Below are positions 29,660 to 41,612 of a stretch of 64,000 bases of DNA, one piece after another. Both the position numbers and the translations under genes were made by a program. The notes under the pieces were generated by a model that worked only from the letters and a program-made list of their open reading frames with translations, was not told the DNA's origin and made no database searches. The stretch comes from Physella acuta (Eukaryota; Mollusca; Gastropoda; Physidae). The DNA lies in the NCBI RefSeq assembly GCF_028476545.1, contig NW_026731876.1, positions 440,001-504,000 on the forward strand, given 5' to 3'. Each line of letters opens with the position of its first letter. Positions within the stretch are counted from its first letter, which is position 1.

Positions 29660-29949
29660 TTTTTCTTAACTCAGCTTCGCGTTTGTTTGTTTGGATGTTT
29701 GTTGTTAAAATTGACATCGAAAATTAGCCCACTTCTGATTGCTCTACAGACCTGAAATTTGGCATGCATGCTACTTTCGCCTAACAATTTCAGATGCAAT
29801 CATAAAAACTAGCAATTAGTGACCGTAATTAGCTTAATTTAATTACGCCCCAAGGACCATAAAATTGAGGACATGATTTCTAAAGATACCGACAAGACTT
29901 GAAGCCTATTGACACAGTTACTTCGGCCCCAATCGCTGTGAGCGCGCTG
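29660..29949. other. Possible dispersed repeat upstream of tRNA-like sequence
   Basis: Contains GTTTGTTTGTTTGGATGTTT and GACCTGAAATTTGGCATGCA, which have the look of a dispersed repeat. No terminal repeats identified, so family is open. Confidence 0.25.
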
Positions 29950-30020
29950 GCCGTGATCGTATAGTGGTTAGTACTTCGCGTTGTGGCCGCGACAACCCAG
30001 GTTCGAATCCTGGTCGCTCA
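29950..30020 (+). tRNA. tRNA-His-like gene (GTG anticodon) with mismatched acceptor stem
   Basis: D arm GATCGTATAGTGGTTAGTAC, anticodon stem TCGCG/CGCGA around loop TTGTGGC (anticodon GTG), and T arm CCAGG-TTCGAAT-CCTGG all match animal tRNA-His. The 5' acceptor strand GCCGTGA is canonical, but the 3' strand TCGCTCA pairs at only four of seven positions. TTTTT at 30,024-30,028 can end Pol III transcription. The 3' CGCTCA pairs perfectly with TGAGCG at 29,939-29,944 instead. A tRNA pseudogene or SINE head is as likely as a working gene. Confidence 0.55.
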
Positions 30021-30160
30021 ATATTTTTAGTCCGTGTATTTATAAACACTTAGTCAATTCATACTTAATCAAGTCATTAGATAAAGTAGAAAATGAACTA
30101 TATAAAAAACTTTTTTAAAAACCACGTTTTTCATGTGTAGCAACGGACTAAAAAGGAGAA

Positions 30161-30401
30161 AATAAAATACTTAAAAAAAACTTTTTAAAAAACCACGTTT
30201 TTCTTGTGGACTAAAAAGTAGAAAATAACTATTTACATACATTTGATGACAAAAAACGTGGGTCGGGCAGATGGGTCGGGAAATTTGATGGTGAACGTAC
30301 CCACGTTTTTTGTCATCAAATGTATGTAAATAGTTATTTTCTACTTTTTAGTCCACAAGAAAAACGTGGTTTTTTAAAAAGTTTTTTTTAAGTATTTTAT
30401 T
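30161..30401. repeat. Perfect 102-bp inverted repeat with 37-nt loop
   Basis: Arms 30161-30262 and 30300-30401 are exact reverse complements; the loop has GGTCGGGCAGATGGGTCGGG. A shortened, diverged copy of the outer left arm lies at about 30,095-30,160. Perfect identity points to a recent origin. No coding capacity. Confidence 0.95.
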
Positions 30402-32270
30402 CTATATCTTAGTATACACAAATTTTTAAAATAATTCCATGTTTATTCTTTCTTTTCTGTTTGTTCCAAAGTTGACACCTACATGAGCAGAAAGTATTTG
30501 CTATCCATACCTGGCAATATTATCCTAATCACAATCACTTTATTAAATTCAGTGGTTAGCTCTCAATCTGAAAACATCTGCAAACATTAAATATCTTTTA
30601 AGTCATTTTTAATGAATAATGTAGTTTTAGGTTGAAAATTATATTTTCTTGTTTTGTTATTAGAGATGCACTTATCTGATAAGTTTTTTTTTAAAATCAC
30701 TCCATAAGAAATGGAACAAATTGAGCAAACCTAGTAACATCAGGACATTTTGACCTAGGATAAGGGCATGTGAAGTGTGGCTTTAACAAAATGAAATATC
30801 TAGAAATTTGTAAATCTTGTTTTAATTCAAATGAAATGTGTAAGTTTTAAATGTAACCAATTAATTTTAGACCAAATTAATACACCTCAAATCCGGGATG
30901 TACAGTAGAATCCTACTGATTGTTTAATTTTTAATTGACTTTGTTAAAATTCAAAGTATCTCAGCCATGTTTTTACTACAAGTCTGTTGAATTCTTGGAA
31001 TAATCTCTGCTAATTTTAAACATTATTTTATTGCATGATTTTTTTAAATGAATGCAGTTGAATAAATATTTTTTTTTAATGCATTAACATTTTAGTTTTA
31101 TGTGCTTGATTTTTAATCAAAACTTTTTTTTTCTTTAAAGTGCCATTAAGACAATTATTATTGGATTAACATGTTTGTAAATGTGCCAAAATATTGAAGC
31201 ACAAATTCTAGGCATATAAAGTATGTGGTGGTTAAAATGAAACAATGTAAAACATTTATGAACTTTATTTTAGCTTGCAAAACTATGTTTTACCATGTAT
31301 CTTTTAAAGGCATTGTTTATATAGTTTAGTTTGCAGTAGTCAGTAATTGTCTTTTGGTTGTCAAAATTTTATTTTTAGAGTTGAACAACCCAGAACATTG
31401 TCTGAGAATGTCCAACTAGTACACATATAACAGAGATGTAACTTGTACTAATTTTTTTTTTTAATTTGAAATCCTATTTAAGAAAGAAAAAAATTCCAGC
31501 TTATATAATTGCTTAAATTTCAAATCTTTGTTTTAACAGTAAAATGAAGCAAATTTACTTATTTTTTAAAAATACTTTAAGTATAAATTTATAAAATATG
31601 AGTGGATGTTGCTTTTTTAAAAGTATATAGCTTTTACTTTATTTTTTAATTTTAAAAGTTAAATGTTATGTTTGATTTAGTTTCTGATAACTTGAACCAT
31701 TGTGATACTTATACACCTGACTTACAAAGTAACAGTTATCTTCTATGGTGTAACATTGCTTTTATTATTGAGTGATATTTTTGTGAGATTTTAGTGCAAT
31801 ATTTTGTATCCCTCTTTTATCTATTCCAATTACAATATGACACCTTTTATCACATGGCCTTGTCTATACTAATATGCATATATCTATATATATATATATA
31901 TTATGTATGTTGTAGGGGTCATCCAACCCAACTATTTGGGCAGGGGCTTAGACTTTTGTAACGATGTATGTGGGGAAGGTACAAAGACATGCTGCATTTC
32001 TTTTAAAAATAAATTCTGGGTGTGTTGTTGGTGAGTAAGTATGAGTTTCTGACTAAAATGTTACAAGTCATCTATCAGTCTGTGTTGACGGAGTGTTAAA
32101 AAAAAAAGAAAAAAAAAAGACAGAAATTATGGAGCTTAAAATATTGTCTAAAGCTGTAAAACATGAGCACACCCCTCATTAGGTTAAATTATTTTAACTA
32201 AAATATAACCTGTGACCTCCAATAGTACTGTGTGTTTTATTTAATTGTATTCTATAGTGGTGTGGAGCTT
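30402..32270. other. AT-rich intergenic stretch, no gene recognised
   Basis: Numerous T and A runs, a (TA)n run at about 31,878-31,900, no coding exon. Confidence 0.6.
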
Positions 32271-32271
32271 G

Positions 32272-33190
32272 TCCTATTGTAACACACACCCATACTGTAA
32301 CACACACACCCTCATATTGTAACACACACACACCATATTGTAACACACACACCCCCATACTGTAACACCCCCCCCCATATTGTAACACACACACCCCATA
32401 TTGTAACACACACACACCATATTGTAACACACACACCCCATATTGTAACACACACACACCATATTGTAACACACACCCCCATATTGTAATACACACCCCC
32501 CATATTGTAACACACACCCCATATTGTAACACACACAAACCCCATATTGTAACACACACCATATTGTAACACACACACCATATTGTAACACACACCCCCA
32601 TATTGTAACACACACCATATTGTAACACACACACCATGTTGTAACACACACACCATGTTGTAACACACACCCCCATATTGTAATACACACCCCCCATATT
32701 GTAACACACACCCCCATATTGTAACACACAGCCCCATATTGTAACACACACAAACCCCATATTGTAACACACCCCCATATTGTAACACACACCCCCATAT
32801 TGTAATACACACCCCCCATATTGTAACACCCCCCCATATTGTAACACACCCCCCCATATTGTAACACACACCCCCATATTGTAACACACAGCCCCATATT
32901 GTAACACACACAAACCCCATATTGTAACACCCCCCCATATTGTAACACACCCCCCCATATTGTAACACCCCCCCATATTGTAACACACACCCCCATATTG
33001 TAATACACACCCCCCATATTGTAACACCCCCCCATATTGTAACACACCCCCCCATATTGTAACACACACCCCCATATTGTAACACACCCCATATTGTAAC
33101 ACACACAAACACCATATTGTAACACACACACACCCATATTGTAACACACACACCATATTGTAACACACACACACACCCCATATTGTAACA
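32272..33190. repeat. ~20-bp array (CATATTGTAACACACACCCC), 920 bp
   Basis: Units keep CATATTGTAACACAC while the CA/C linker varies. A block of roughly 230 bp recurs (for example 32,640-32,860 and 32,860-33,080). Three long minus-strand frames (Cys/Tyr/Val-rich) are open by chance. Confidence 0.95.
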
Positions 33191-34971
33191 CAAGCCCCGT
33201 GCATTATTAAGAAACTACTTCTAGGGTAAAAAAATATTTATTCTTTTTTTTATAATAATATAAACAGTTTTATATTTTTTGGTATATAAATAATTATTAT
33301 ACAGAGCTGTGATAAAACTTTATGAAGCATAATTTAATAGTATATAAATATAATTATAATACATTCTGAGTATCATGTAACAGCATATCTCCAGACAATT
33401 AACATTTAATTAATAATTTGAAAAATATATATAATACCAATTATTGTAATTAATTAATTTTGTCTAAACATTGTATGAGCTTCACAAGAAAGCTCAATTT
33501 TTTTTAAATAATTAAAATAGCATTAGATGGGCATTGAATTTTGTTTAAGAACAAAATGTATTTTTTATACTGACTGACAACAAGAGTTCCATATTGTCGG
33601 TGTGTCTTCTGTCTGTTGTGGGTGTGTCTTCTGTCTGTTTCCCTTTCTCAGTTCTATACCTGTCTCCTGTTATGTGTCTCACCTTGTGTGTCTGTTTTAG
33701 AAGTTAAAGTGTCCATGTCTATATCTAAGTGTCCTTGTCTATATGTATCAAAGTGTCCAAACCTATGTGTATCTTTGTGCCTTCATGTTTTAAATTTAAT
33801 CAAAAATTGTACTTTTCTTAACAAAAAAAAGGATAAATTCAATAATAATAATCAACAATCAAATTGAGACATTTTTAATGAAAATGTAAATTTTGTAATT
33901 AAGCTGAGAAATCCACATCACTTGCTACACTTTCTAACGCTTATTTTGAGGGGGGGGGGGGGGGGGGAATTAGATTGAGATACTCTGCCTTGCTCTTAAA
34001 AATTCATTAAAATGATTCATAAAAATCACTTGACTTAAATGCTAAGCAAATGTTTTATAACAGGGTTGAAGACATTAAAACATTGATTAATTACCTATGT
34101 TTTCAAGGAGCCATCTCATGATTTTTGTAATCAAGTGTTGCTAATGAGTGGATTAGCGTAAACAGTTACAATGTGTCATGTTTAACCCTGTCAAGTTTTA
34201 GAAATTTTGTTAAAAATTGTGTTATGTCATGTGTATTCTGGTATATTGTGCTGTTTTATGTATACGCTTGTATATTGTGTTGTCCCTGCTCCTGCTACTA
34301 TAAATGTGTGCTATTTGAAATAAAACTGCTGATCTCTCTATACATAAATCTTTGTTGATTTCATTTTGGAATGGCTGATTTGTCAAAGGTAGTGGAATTA
34401 GCAAATAGAAATATTTCAAGAATTTTTGTGCAGATAGCCTAATAAAGATTTTTCATTTTGTAATACTTCTAAGGGAATTAATTTATTCTAGATGCATTCG
34501 AGTATTTATGAATACATAAATTTTGAATGTAATACGTGTATTATGGAAATCTTCATATCTAACTTGCTTTTACTTGATGCGTTAATTATGATTTTAGTTC
34601 TTAAACCTGAAGTAACTTATAAGAAAACCTCATAAAGCGAACAGTCTTAATTACATTAGAAACACAGGCCAAAATATTTCCTAGTTTTATTACACATGAT
34701 AAAACTGATATAAATAAAACTGATATAAATACTCGAATAATTATTCGACAAAAATGGAGACCATACATTTTTAAAAGCGGCCAACTAATGAGTAAGAAAA
34801 TAACATTAACCGTTATGTACACACAGCTACAGCATTGCAATCTTTATAGTTGTCATTTTGAGATTTAACATGCTATAGAAGCTGTAGCTTATTATTGTAA
34901 CCTTAAAGAAGTTCATGTTATTTTCTCAATTTTTTGGGTGGCATTTAGTCTATCGTACATCACAGAGAAGA
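33191..34971. other. AT-rich stretch downstream of ankyrin gene, no other gene
   Basis: Holds a G run of about 18 at 33,950-33,967. On the minus strand AATAAA is read from TTTATT at 34,686-34,691, about 280 nt past the ankyrin-gene stop; this is the likely polyadenylation signal. Confidence 0.45.
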
Positions 34972-37382
34972 CTAAGTAAAATTGTTGGCCTCGTTGATTT
35001 TAATTCTTGGAACAGCTGGTCCGCGGTTTTCGTATTTCCCATGATAAGTACTATCATTGTGCAATATCCTGTCTTTGTCTGTGATGTTTTGTTTAGTTGT
35101 GTTACTTTTTGTAGCCATCACCAATCGCTGAGCTTTCGAATACTGGCTATCATTGCTAACAGATGTTGAAGTTGTTTTTAATTTCTTTGGCTTGACGTTT
35201 TTACTATCGCCAAAAATAACGGCCCATGATGAAATTTTGGGCTTTGTTTTCGGTATTTTAGTCGTATGTTCTGGCTTTTGAAACTGGGCTGATTTCCTGA
35301 AGGATTTTGTCGAGGAATCAGAGAGCAGGCCCATGATGGCGGTGAGATTGTCCAAGTGTCGTCTGCTCTCTCTGTGCCTAGGCTTGTTGACGGGCTCGCT
35401 GTGACAGAAGCGGCTGACGGTACGGCCCTGGGTTGATTGGCTCAGCAGGGACAGGGCCGCCCCGCCCTGGTGTGTGTGGGACAGGGCCGCCCCACCCTGG
35501 TGGGACAGAGCCGCCCCACCCTGGTGTGTGTTTTGGGACAGCGCCACCCCACCCCGGTGTGTGTTCATTGGTTGGGTTGCTGTGTAATCACCCGCCTGTT
35601 TCTGCCCAGACTTTAAGAATTCCCCGTCAGGGCGATAAATGTGATGTGTCTCCAGACTCCTTGTTAATCTATTATATTGGAGTTTTTTTAATGACGAGAA
35701 ATTATGGACATCAAGTTTTTGTTTTGATTCGTGCATGTGACGGCCAGTCCAAACCTTCGAGTGTTCGTCATGTTTTGAAACCCGCACCTCGTCAGACGAC
35801 TCGGGCGCCTCAGCAAGAGACTCACTGACGCCTGGATGTGACAGGCTGAGCCTAGCTGTCGTATGGCCGTGTGCTCTGGCTTCCATATCTTTAGCCAGGC
35901 TTAGTGCTCTGGCCTCCATATCTTTAGCCAGGCTTAGTTTACCCAGCATTTTGGCGGCGTTGATCTGGCCCTCCGCCTGCAGCTCTGTGGCCTTGTGCCG
36001 CTCAAACTTGCCGATCTGCGACCATTCCCGTGGCGACCTAAAGAAAAGGTCGCCGTGACCCACAGACGCCTGACCTTTGGAGTACAACAGGTTGGTAATG
36101 ACCTTGAACCCCAGGCGTCGTGCGTGCATGTAGGGCGTGAGGCCGAGGTGGTCAGGGGCGTCGACCGAGATCCCGTACCGCTGGTGGTACTTGACCAGCG
36201 TGTCCACGGTGGGGAGGTCCCCGGCCCTCACGGCGTGGTGCAGGGCCGTGTAGCCGTCCTTGTCACGTGACTCCAGGCTCAGGTCCCCGCCCGCCTCCTC
36301 CATCAGGGTTTGGATCTAAAAATAGAAACAGCAGCATCACGTGACTATGCAGGATGTTGGGCTAACTGTAACAAGTTTTCTGCTTGTAAGTAAAACACTG
36401 ACAGCTTATAGCTGCCGTGTGAATAACATATCTCTCGTTGAACTTATAGCACATTTGGTGCCGTTAACTCTGCTATCATCCTGTCTTACTGAACGACAGA
36501 GGGTACTTTACCTGCTCACTCCTGCCCAGCAGCCCCGCCCAGTGCACGACCGATCTGTCATGGCGCTCATCCCTCGCCATGTATGAAGCTCCCCTGTTCA
36601 ACAAAAACCGGAACATCCGACTTCTCATGGCGCCATCTTGGATATGCAGGGCCGCAACCAGTGACCCAAAGCCAAAGTCGTTCCTGGAGTTTAGACTTGA
36701 CCCACGGGCCAGGAACTTCTTCACCTGAGGGACCAAGCGAAACATTTTCTGACAGTTAACTTCAGCTTTTGGGATGTGGTCAATACCCTTTTTTTTTTGC
36801 CATTTTTTTTTGGGGGGGGGGGGGGGGTCGTTACGCTACTCGACAGCCGGTTAACTTTATATTTTGGGGCGTGGATAACATTCATATAATGCATTGACAT
36901 ACAAGTACTCAAACAAAAAATGAGATACTTAGAGCGATGTGCTTCATGTCATAATCGGCTAGGCCAAAATGGTTATTGGAGACTATGTTATAATTAATTT
37001 TTGACTCTAGTGATGAGTCTGATGAGATAGCAATTAAAAAAAACTGGGGAGATAACATTGAGAAAACTGGGGAGATAACATTGAGAAAACTGGGGAGATA
37101 ACATTGAGAAAACTGGGGAGATAACATTGAGAAAACTGGGGAGATAGCCACTTAAAAACTCACCTTCTTAATGTTGCCGTCTAAGATCGCTTGTAGCAAA
37201 CTGTTTGTAAGAGTCATCTTCGATGGTGTGGGTACTACACCATGGTGGGTGGAAGGTGGTGCACCATCGTGGGTGGTGGGTACTACACCATCGTGGGTGG
37301 TGGATGGTACACCATCTTGGAGTCTTTTATTGGCTAGTAGACCGGATGTGACGTCTTCTCTCAGCTCCGTGGAAACTTGCAT
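34972..37382 (-). CDS. Ankyrin-repeat protein with disordered C-terminal tail
   Basis: Three exons (minus): 37382-37164, 36724-36512, 36315-34972, in phase, 591 aa. Splice sites are standard (AAG|GTGAGT, CAG|GTAAAG, TTTTTAG|ATC). Ankyrin motifs lie at about 60-230: GSLVAALHIQDGAMRSRMFR, then KDGYTALHHAVRAGDLPTVD and DHLGLTPYMHARRLG. The remainder is Ser/Lys/Thr-rich, probably disordered, with a tandem HQGGAALS block (35,445-35,570) and a duplicated LSLAKDMEARA. The N-terminus includes a short THDGVVPTTHDG repeat; an alternative start is the Met of MTLTNSLLQAI (residue 56). I do not recognise the family, so function is open beyond a likely protein-binding scaffold. Confidence 0.85.
36805..36829. 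repeat. G homopolymer in ankyrin-gene intron
   Basis: About 17 G after a T run, within intron 1 of the ankyrin gene. Confidence 0.7.
37040..37150. repeat. ~25-bp intronic array, five units
   Basis: Units with core GAAAACTGGGGAGATAACAT next to the exon 1 donor of the ankyrin gene, without including the junction. Confidence 0.9.
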
Positions 37383-37944
37383 GGTGCATCTGTTGTTCGT
37401 CAGTCTTTTAGCTAGGAGCCACTTGTTCGAATCTTGGATCCTCGCTTGTACCTAGATATCACTCGTTCGAATCTTGGATCCTCGCTTGTACCTAGATATC
37501 ACTCGCTCGAACCACGAATCACCTCACGTGACTTAAAGTCACAGCTTCAACTTCCAACTTGACTGAAATGTAAAAAAAAAATCATCTTGAAATGACAGCA
37601 AAGCTCAAACAGGCCTATGTCAGAGCAGAATTAAATAGATTTCCCGAGAGCTTGAATCGATCAAGTTTTAGCTTGGTCGATTAACAAAAGAATGTATCCA
37701 ATTTCATTCAACCATTTCCGTTAAGGCTTTTATTTGACATTAAGCCAGGATCACAATGGCTGTCTAGCTCGCACATTTTTTTAGACCATGTAATGGCCGT
37801 CTGCTGTGGTGTATTTATCAGACCATGTAAACATTGTGTAGCTGTATCGGTCGGACCTCTACTTTAGGTGGACGATAATATCAGGCTAGCCATAAAACGG
37901 GCAGAATTCCTAGTTTGACTATGTGGTGGAGGGGAGGGGGGAAG
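37383..37944. other. Upstream region of ankyrin gene
   Basis: Two copies of a roughly 55-bp segment (core TTCGAATCTTGGATCCTCGC) at about 37,425-37,510, probably in the 5' UTR. No other feature. Confidence 0.4.
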
Positions 37945-38043
37945 TTCAACCCCTCCCCCGGAGATTTAAGAGCACCCCTCTCCCCGAAAGTTTCAAGTGC
38001 CCCCTCTCCTCTGGAGGAAAAAAAAGGTGTGTGAAAGAAACAC
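37945..38043. mobile_element. Truncated copy of the G/C-core hAT MITE
   Basis: The right end GGTGTGTGAAAGAAACACTG and the C-rich core with GAAAGTTTCAAGTGCCCC resemble the complete copies elsewhere in the window. No left end or target duplication found. Confidence 0.45.
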
Positions 38044-38512
38044 TGGTCATGATTGTTTCAATGGTCATCCCAACTGAATGGCAGTGTTAATTAAATAATA
38101 ATTCATGATGTCATGATGTCATATACCACCACTCCACTACACACCACAGCACACCAACCCATTCGTCCCATGGCTAGTCTAAATCTAAACTAAACACTCC
38201 CAATTCTACTAATATAACAAAATCCTAAACACATCATTTTTAAACTAAAACTGTTTTAATTACCACTTACCACCATGACGTCATATGGAACCTATCTTTG
38301 ACCAGTCATGACTGCAGGTACGGTCAGTTTGGCCATTAAATAACTGCCTTATGTGGTAGTATAAGAACGCGTATCTCGACTGCTATTGATTTTTACCTTC
38401 GTTGCTTGTAGCACCCACTTAACAAAACCTCCGACATAAAAAAATCAAGTAACTGTTTTATGGAGTAGCTAGATCTACCGCTGACTGAACTGTTTTATGG
38501 AGTAGATAGACC

Positions 38513-38650
38513 CAGTGTTTCTACCATACTTTTTTCTCGGGGAGGGGGGGGGGTAGACTTTCTTGGGGGGGGGGGGGTGGACACTGTTAAAAGAATATAT
38601 TTCTATATAAATTTCGTTCGTCGGGGAAGAGATGCCTGGAAGAAACTCTG
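38513..38650. mobile_element. hAT-type MITE with G-rich core, copy 1
   Basis: Ends CAGTGTTTCTACCATAC and GCCTGGAAGAAACTCTG are terminal inverted repeats. Flanks GATAGACC and GATAGATC form an 8-bp target duplication (7 of 8). 138 bp, no coding capacity, core with two long G runs. Confidence 0.88.
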
Positions 38651-38941
38651 GATAGATCTAACTTTGAATTAATGTGAAATGGGAAGAAGACATAGTAAAG
38701 TTAATATGAATTGATGTCCTCAACTCATCCCAACCATACGTCAACCACCTTTACTGCCCATATTTATCACGCTCATTACATAACAAAGTATAGTGGGAAG
38801 ACAAAAAGCCGACAAGGTACAAAGGCTGTCATTGACTCAAAACGTCAACAATACACAAAGTGGACGGACAAGGTCGACTGAGGAGAAACCATCCAAGGAG
38901 GGCCTATAGCGAACACCATATTAAATAAAATTAGTTCTTTC

Positions 38942-38944
<3 letters not shown>

Positions 38945-38972
<28 letters not shown>
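38945..38972. repeat. (TA)n microsatellite, left of transposon
   Basis: TA repeat that ends at the left terminal repeat of the Ginger-like element; with 39,972-40,038 it probably formed one TA tract before insertion. Confidence 0.8.
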
Positions 38973-38975
<3 letters not shown>

Positions 38976-39967
38976 TACGGTCAAAGCCCGAAGTCGGCCA
39001 ATGCTAGGATTGGCCGGCCAATCCGCGCATTGGCCAATATCGCCTCCCATAGGTCGGCCAAAGTCCGAAACTTTGCTTCATTTCGGCCTTTGGCCGGCCA
39101 ATCCGCAGACTGGCCATTGTAGACCGGCCAAAGTCTGAAATAGCTCTTGATTTCGGCCTTTGGCCGGCCAGTCCGCGGACTGGCCATGGTGGACCGGCCA
39201 AAGTCTTAATTAGAAGATCATGAGCAGATTTTTGTTTTTTTTTATGCCGGTAGGATCATGAAATTAAGTCTTTATTGATTATTAATTAAAGTAAATGACA
39301 GAAACATTCAAATTTTTTATGGTACTATAGTCTCAATCAATCATTATTATAATTTGTTACAACAAGTTGAACTTTTATGGCATTTAGAATTACATAGCAG
39401 CTTGTTATTTTTACACTTGCAGCGATTTGTTGTGCACTTGGTTGTGCAATTGCAGTGAGTGTAGCCTTGGCCCCCAGTCAATGATTGTGAAGATGCGATG
39501 GTTCGTAGTGATTTTTCCTCAGTGCCAACTGACGACAATAAGAGCAGTTTTTCGTGAAGAATTGAAAACTCACTTCTAGTATACAGTTGTTTTAGAACAC
39601 CATGTTCCGTTCCTAATTTGTAGAAACCGCCCTCGACGCTCATGACAACTGCAATCACGCTTTGGGGATCACCGCGACCTCTGTCAATATCTGGAACACG
39701 GATGCGTACATTGTCACCCACTTCACCATCTTTAAATTTTGTATTTGGTGTTTTAAGCATCTTAGCACCTTGATTTTGCAAGCCAGTATGAGCTGCTGAC
39801 CTGTGTTCCATGATGTCTTGTTTGTTGTGACACAATCTGCAGGTAATGTTCCCTTCGTACCCTTCGTCTGTTTCATTGGGTACTCCACAAATAGCATGGA
39901 CATCTTTGCCACAGGATCCACAAGAATGAGCTGCACTACAATGTTTTTCACTTCGGGCTTTGACCGT

Positions 39968-39971
<4 letters not shown>
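38973..39971 (-). mobile_element. Deleted integrase-type DNA transposon (Ginger/KRBA2-like)
   Basis: Perfect terminal inverted repeats TGTTACGGTCAAAGCCCG... and the matching right end, about 25 bp, embedded in TA repeats, which hide any target duplication. Just inside the left end lie three roughly 80-bp subterminal units with GGCCGGCCAATCCGC and ACCGGCCAAAGTC. The rest codes, on the minus strand, for only the C-terminal part of a transposase. 5'-TGT...ACA-3' ends and the protein type point to Ginger-like elements; the exact family is inference. Confidence 0.85.
39347..39952 (-). pseudogene. C-terminal fragment of KRBA2-like integrase/transposase
   Basis: An open frame of roughly 200 codons reads from the right terminal repeat (SEKHCSAAHSCGSCGKDVHA) through a Cys/His module (GNITCRLCHNK), then VRIRVPDIDRGRGDPQSVIA, and a Cys-rich tail (CNCTTKCTTNRCKCKNNKLL) to a stop at 39,347. 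The order matches the C-terminal third of KRAB-A-domain-protein-2-like integrases common in invertebrate genomes. The DDE integrase core is absent, so the copy cannot move itself. Confidence 0.75.

Positions 39972-40038
<67 letters not shown>
39972..40038. repeat. (TA)n microsatellite, right of transposon
   Basis: About 33 TA dinucleotides. Confidence 0.9.
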
Positions 40039-40040
<2 letters not shown>

Positions 40041-40089
40041 CCGGGTATTTAAAAATATGTAACAAACATTCAGCCTTCGGTGTAAATAA

Positions 40090-40385
40090 TTGAACATCGA
40101 CAAACCAATTAAAAGTTGAGACACTACACGGGTCTGATAAGCTGACAAACCAATTAAAAGTTGAGACACTACACGGGTCTGATAAGCTGACAAACCAATT
40201 AAAAGTTGAGACACTACACGGGTCTGATAAGCTGACAAACCAATTAAAAGTTGAGACACTACACGGGTCTGATAAGCTGACAAACCAATTAAAAGTTGAG
40301 ACACTACACGGGTCTGATAAGCTGACAAACCAATTAAAAGTTGAGACACTACACGGGTCTGATAAGCTGACAAACCAATCAAGCG
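40090..40385. repeat. ~47-bp tandem array, seven units
   Basis: Nearly identical units with cores CTGACAAACCAATTAAAAGT and GAGACACTACACGGGTCTGA; the last is diverged (AATCAAGCGTGG). Confidence 0.95.
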
Positions 40386-40550
40386 TGGAGACAAAATACG
40401 TCTGATAATGGCCTCTTGTCTCGCGGAGATCAATACTAGATCGGGAGCTGTGATCGATAAGTCGAGTGATTGGGTACTGTTGTAAATTACAAGCCTACTA
40501 AAGTAGGGAGACATACACATCACATCAGACAGGTACACAAGTCACGTGAG

Positions 40551-40776
40551 CAGTGTTTCTTCCAGACTTTTTTCTCCGGGGGGGGGGGGGGGGCTTTTGA
40601 AATTTTCGGGGGGGGGGGGGAGGCGGTCAACCTTTTTCGGGGGGGGCGGTCACTAGTAAAAATGTACGTTTATTATATAAAATCCATCTCGTTCGAGGGG
40701 GGGGGGGGGGCGGTAGACCTTCTTCGGGGGGAAAGCCCCCCCCCCCCCCCGAACGAGATGCCTGGAAGAAACTCTG
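40551..40776. mobile_element. hAT-type MITE with G-rich core, copy 2
   Basis: CAGTGTTTCTTCCAGAC and GCCTGGAAGAAACTCTG are terminal inverted repeats, flanked by perfect 8-bp target duplications CACGTGAG (40543-40550 and 40777-40784). 226 bp with G runs of up to about 18 and a C run, no coding capacity. Confidence 0.95.
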
Positions 40777-41104
40777 CACGTGAGACAGGTTGCACTACAC
40801 ACAAAACAGGTGTAGTCTACACCTCAGATGTTCATGGAACTTGTGTACGCTCTAGACAGATGTACACTAACCACATAAAATTGTGTACAATCTCATGACT
40901 AAAATCCGTCATCAAAAGCCACCTGCCCACCCCACCCCACCAGTTGTTTGAGACACAATCAGCGTGAAGTGTTCTACCCAGCTTTTTCAAAATATCTATG
41001 AAGGGCTTGACTAGAGGCTCATAAAACTGTAGACTTTACAAGCCGAAGGAATACAAGCCAGAAATCTTTAAACATTTCTTGATAATATTCTATACAACAT
41101 GTAC

Positions 41105-41612
41105 AAAATGTCCACACAGTTATGTACATCTGTACATGTCTACACAAAGTTGTGTACATCTGTTCAACATGTCCCACACAAAGTTGTGTACATCTGTACA
41201 TGTCCACACAAAGTTGTGTACATCTGTACAACATGCCCACACAAAGTTGTGTACATCTGTACATGCCCACACAAAGTTGAGTACATCTGTACATGTCCAC
41301 ACAAAGTTGTGTACATCTGTACAACATGCCCACACAAAGTCGAGTACATCTGTACAACATGCCCACACAAAGTTGTGTACATCTGTACATGCCCACACAA
41401 AGTTGTGTACATCTGTACATGTCCACACAAAGTTGTGTACATCTGTACAACATGTCCACACAAAGTTGTGTACATCTGTACAACATGTCCACACAAAGTT
41501 GTGTACATCTGTACAACATGCCCACACAAAGTTGTGTACATCTGTACATGTCCACACAAAGTTGTGTACATCTGTACATGCCCACACAAAGTTGTGTACA
41601 TCTGTGTACATG
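41105..41612. repeat. 30/33-bp array of paired small palindromes
   Basis: About 16 units of CACACAAAGTTGTGTACATC then TGTACATGTC or TGTACAACATGCC. Each holds the inverted repeats CACAA-AG-TTGTG and GTACA-TC-TGTAC. Unit lengths are multiples of 3, giving several long open frames on both strands that are not genes. Confidence 0.95.

Noticed and set aside
32194-33204. Three minus-strand frames of about 300 codons, rich in Cys, Tyr and Val
   Set aside because: All three frames are open over the same CA-rich array; not a cysteine-rich secreted protein.
39655-40538. Frames with (IY)n tails and repeated LIGLSAYQTRVVSQL
   Set aside because: Translated TA microsatellite and 47-bp array.
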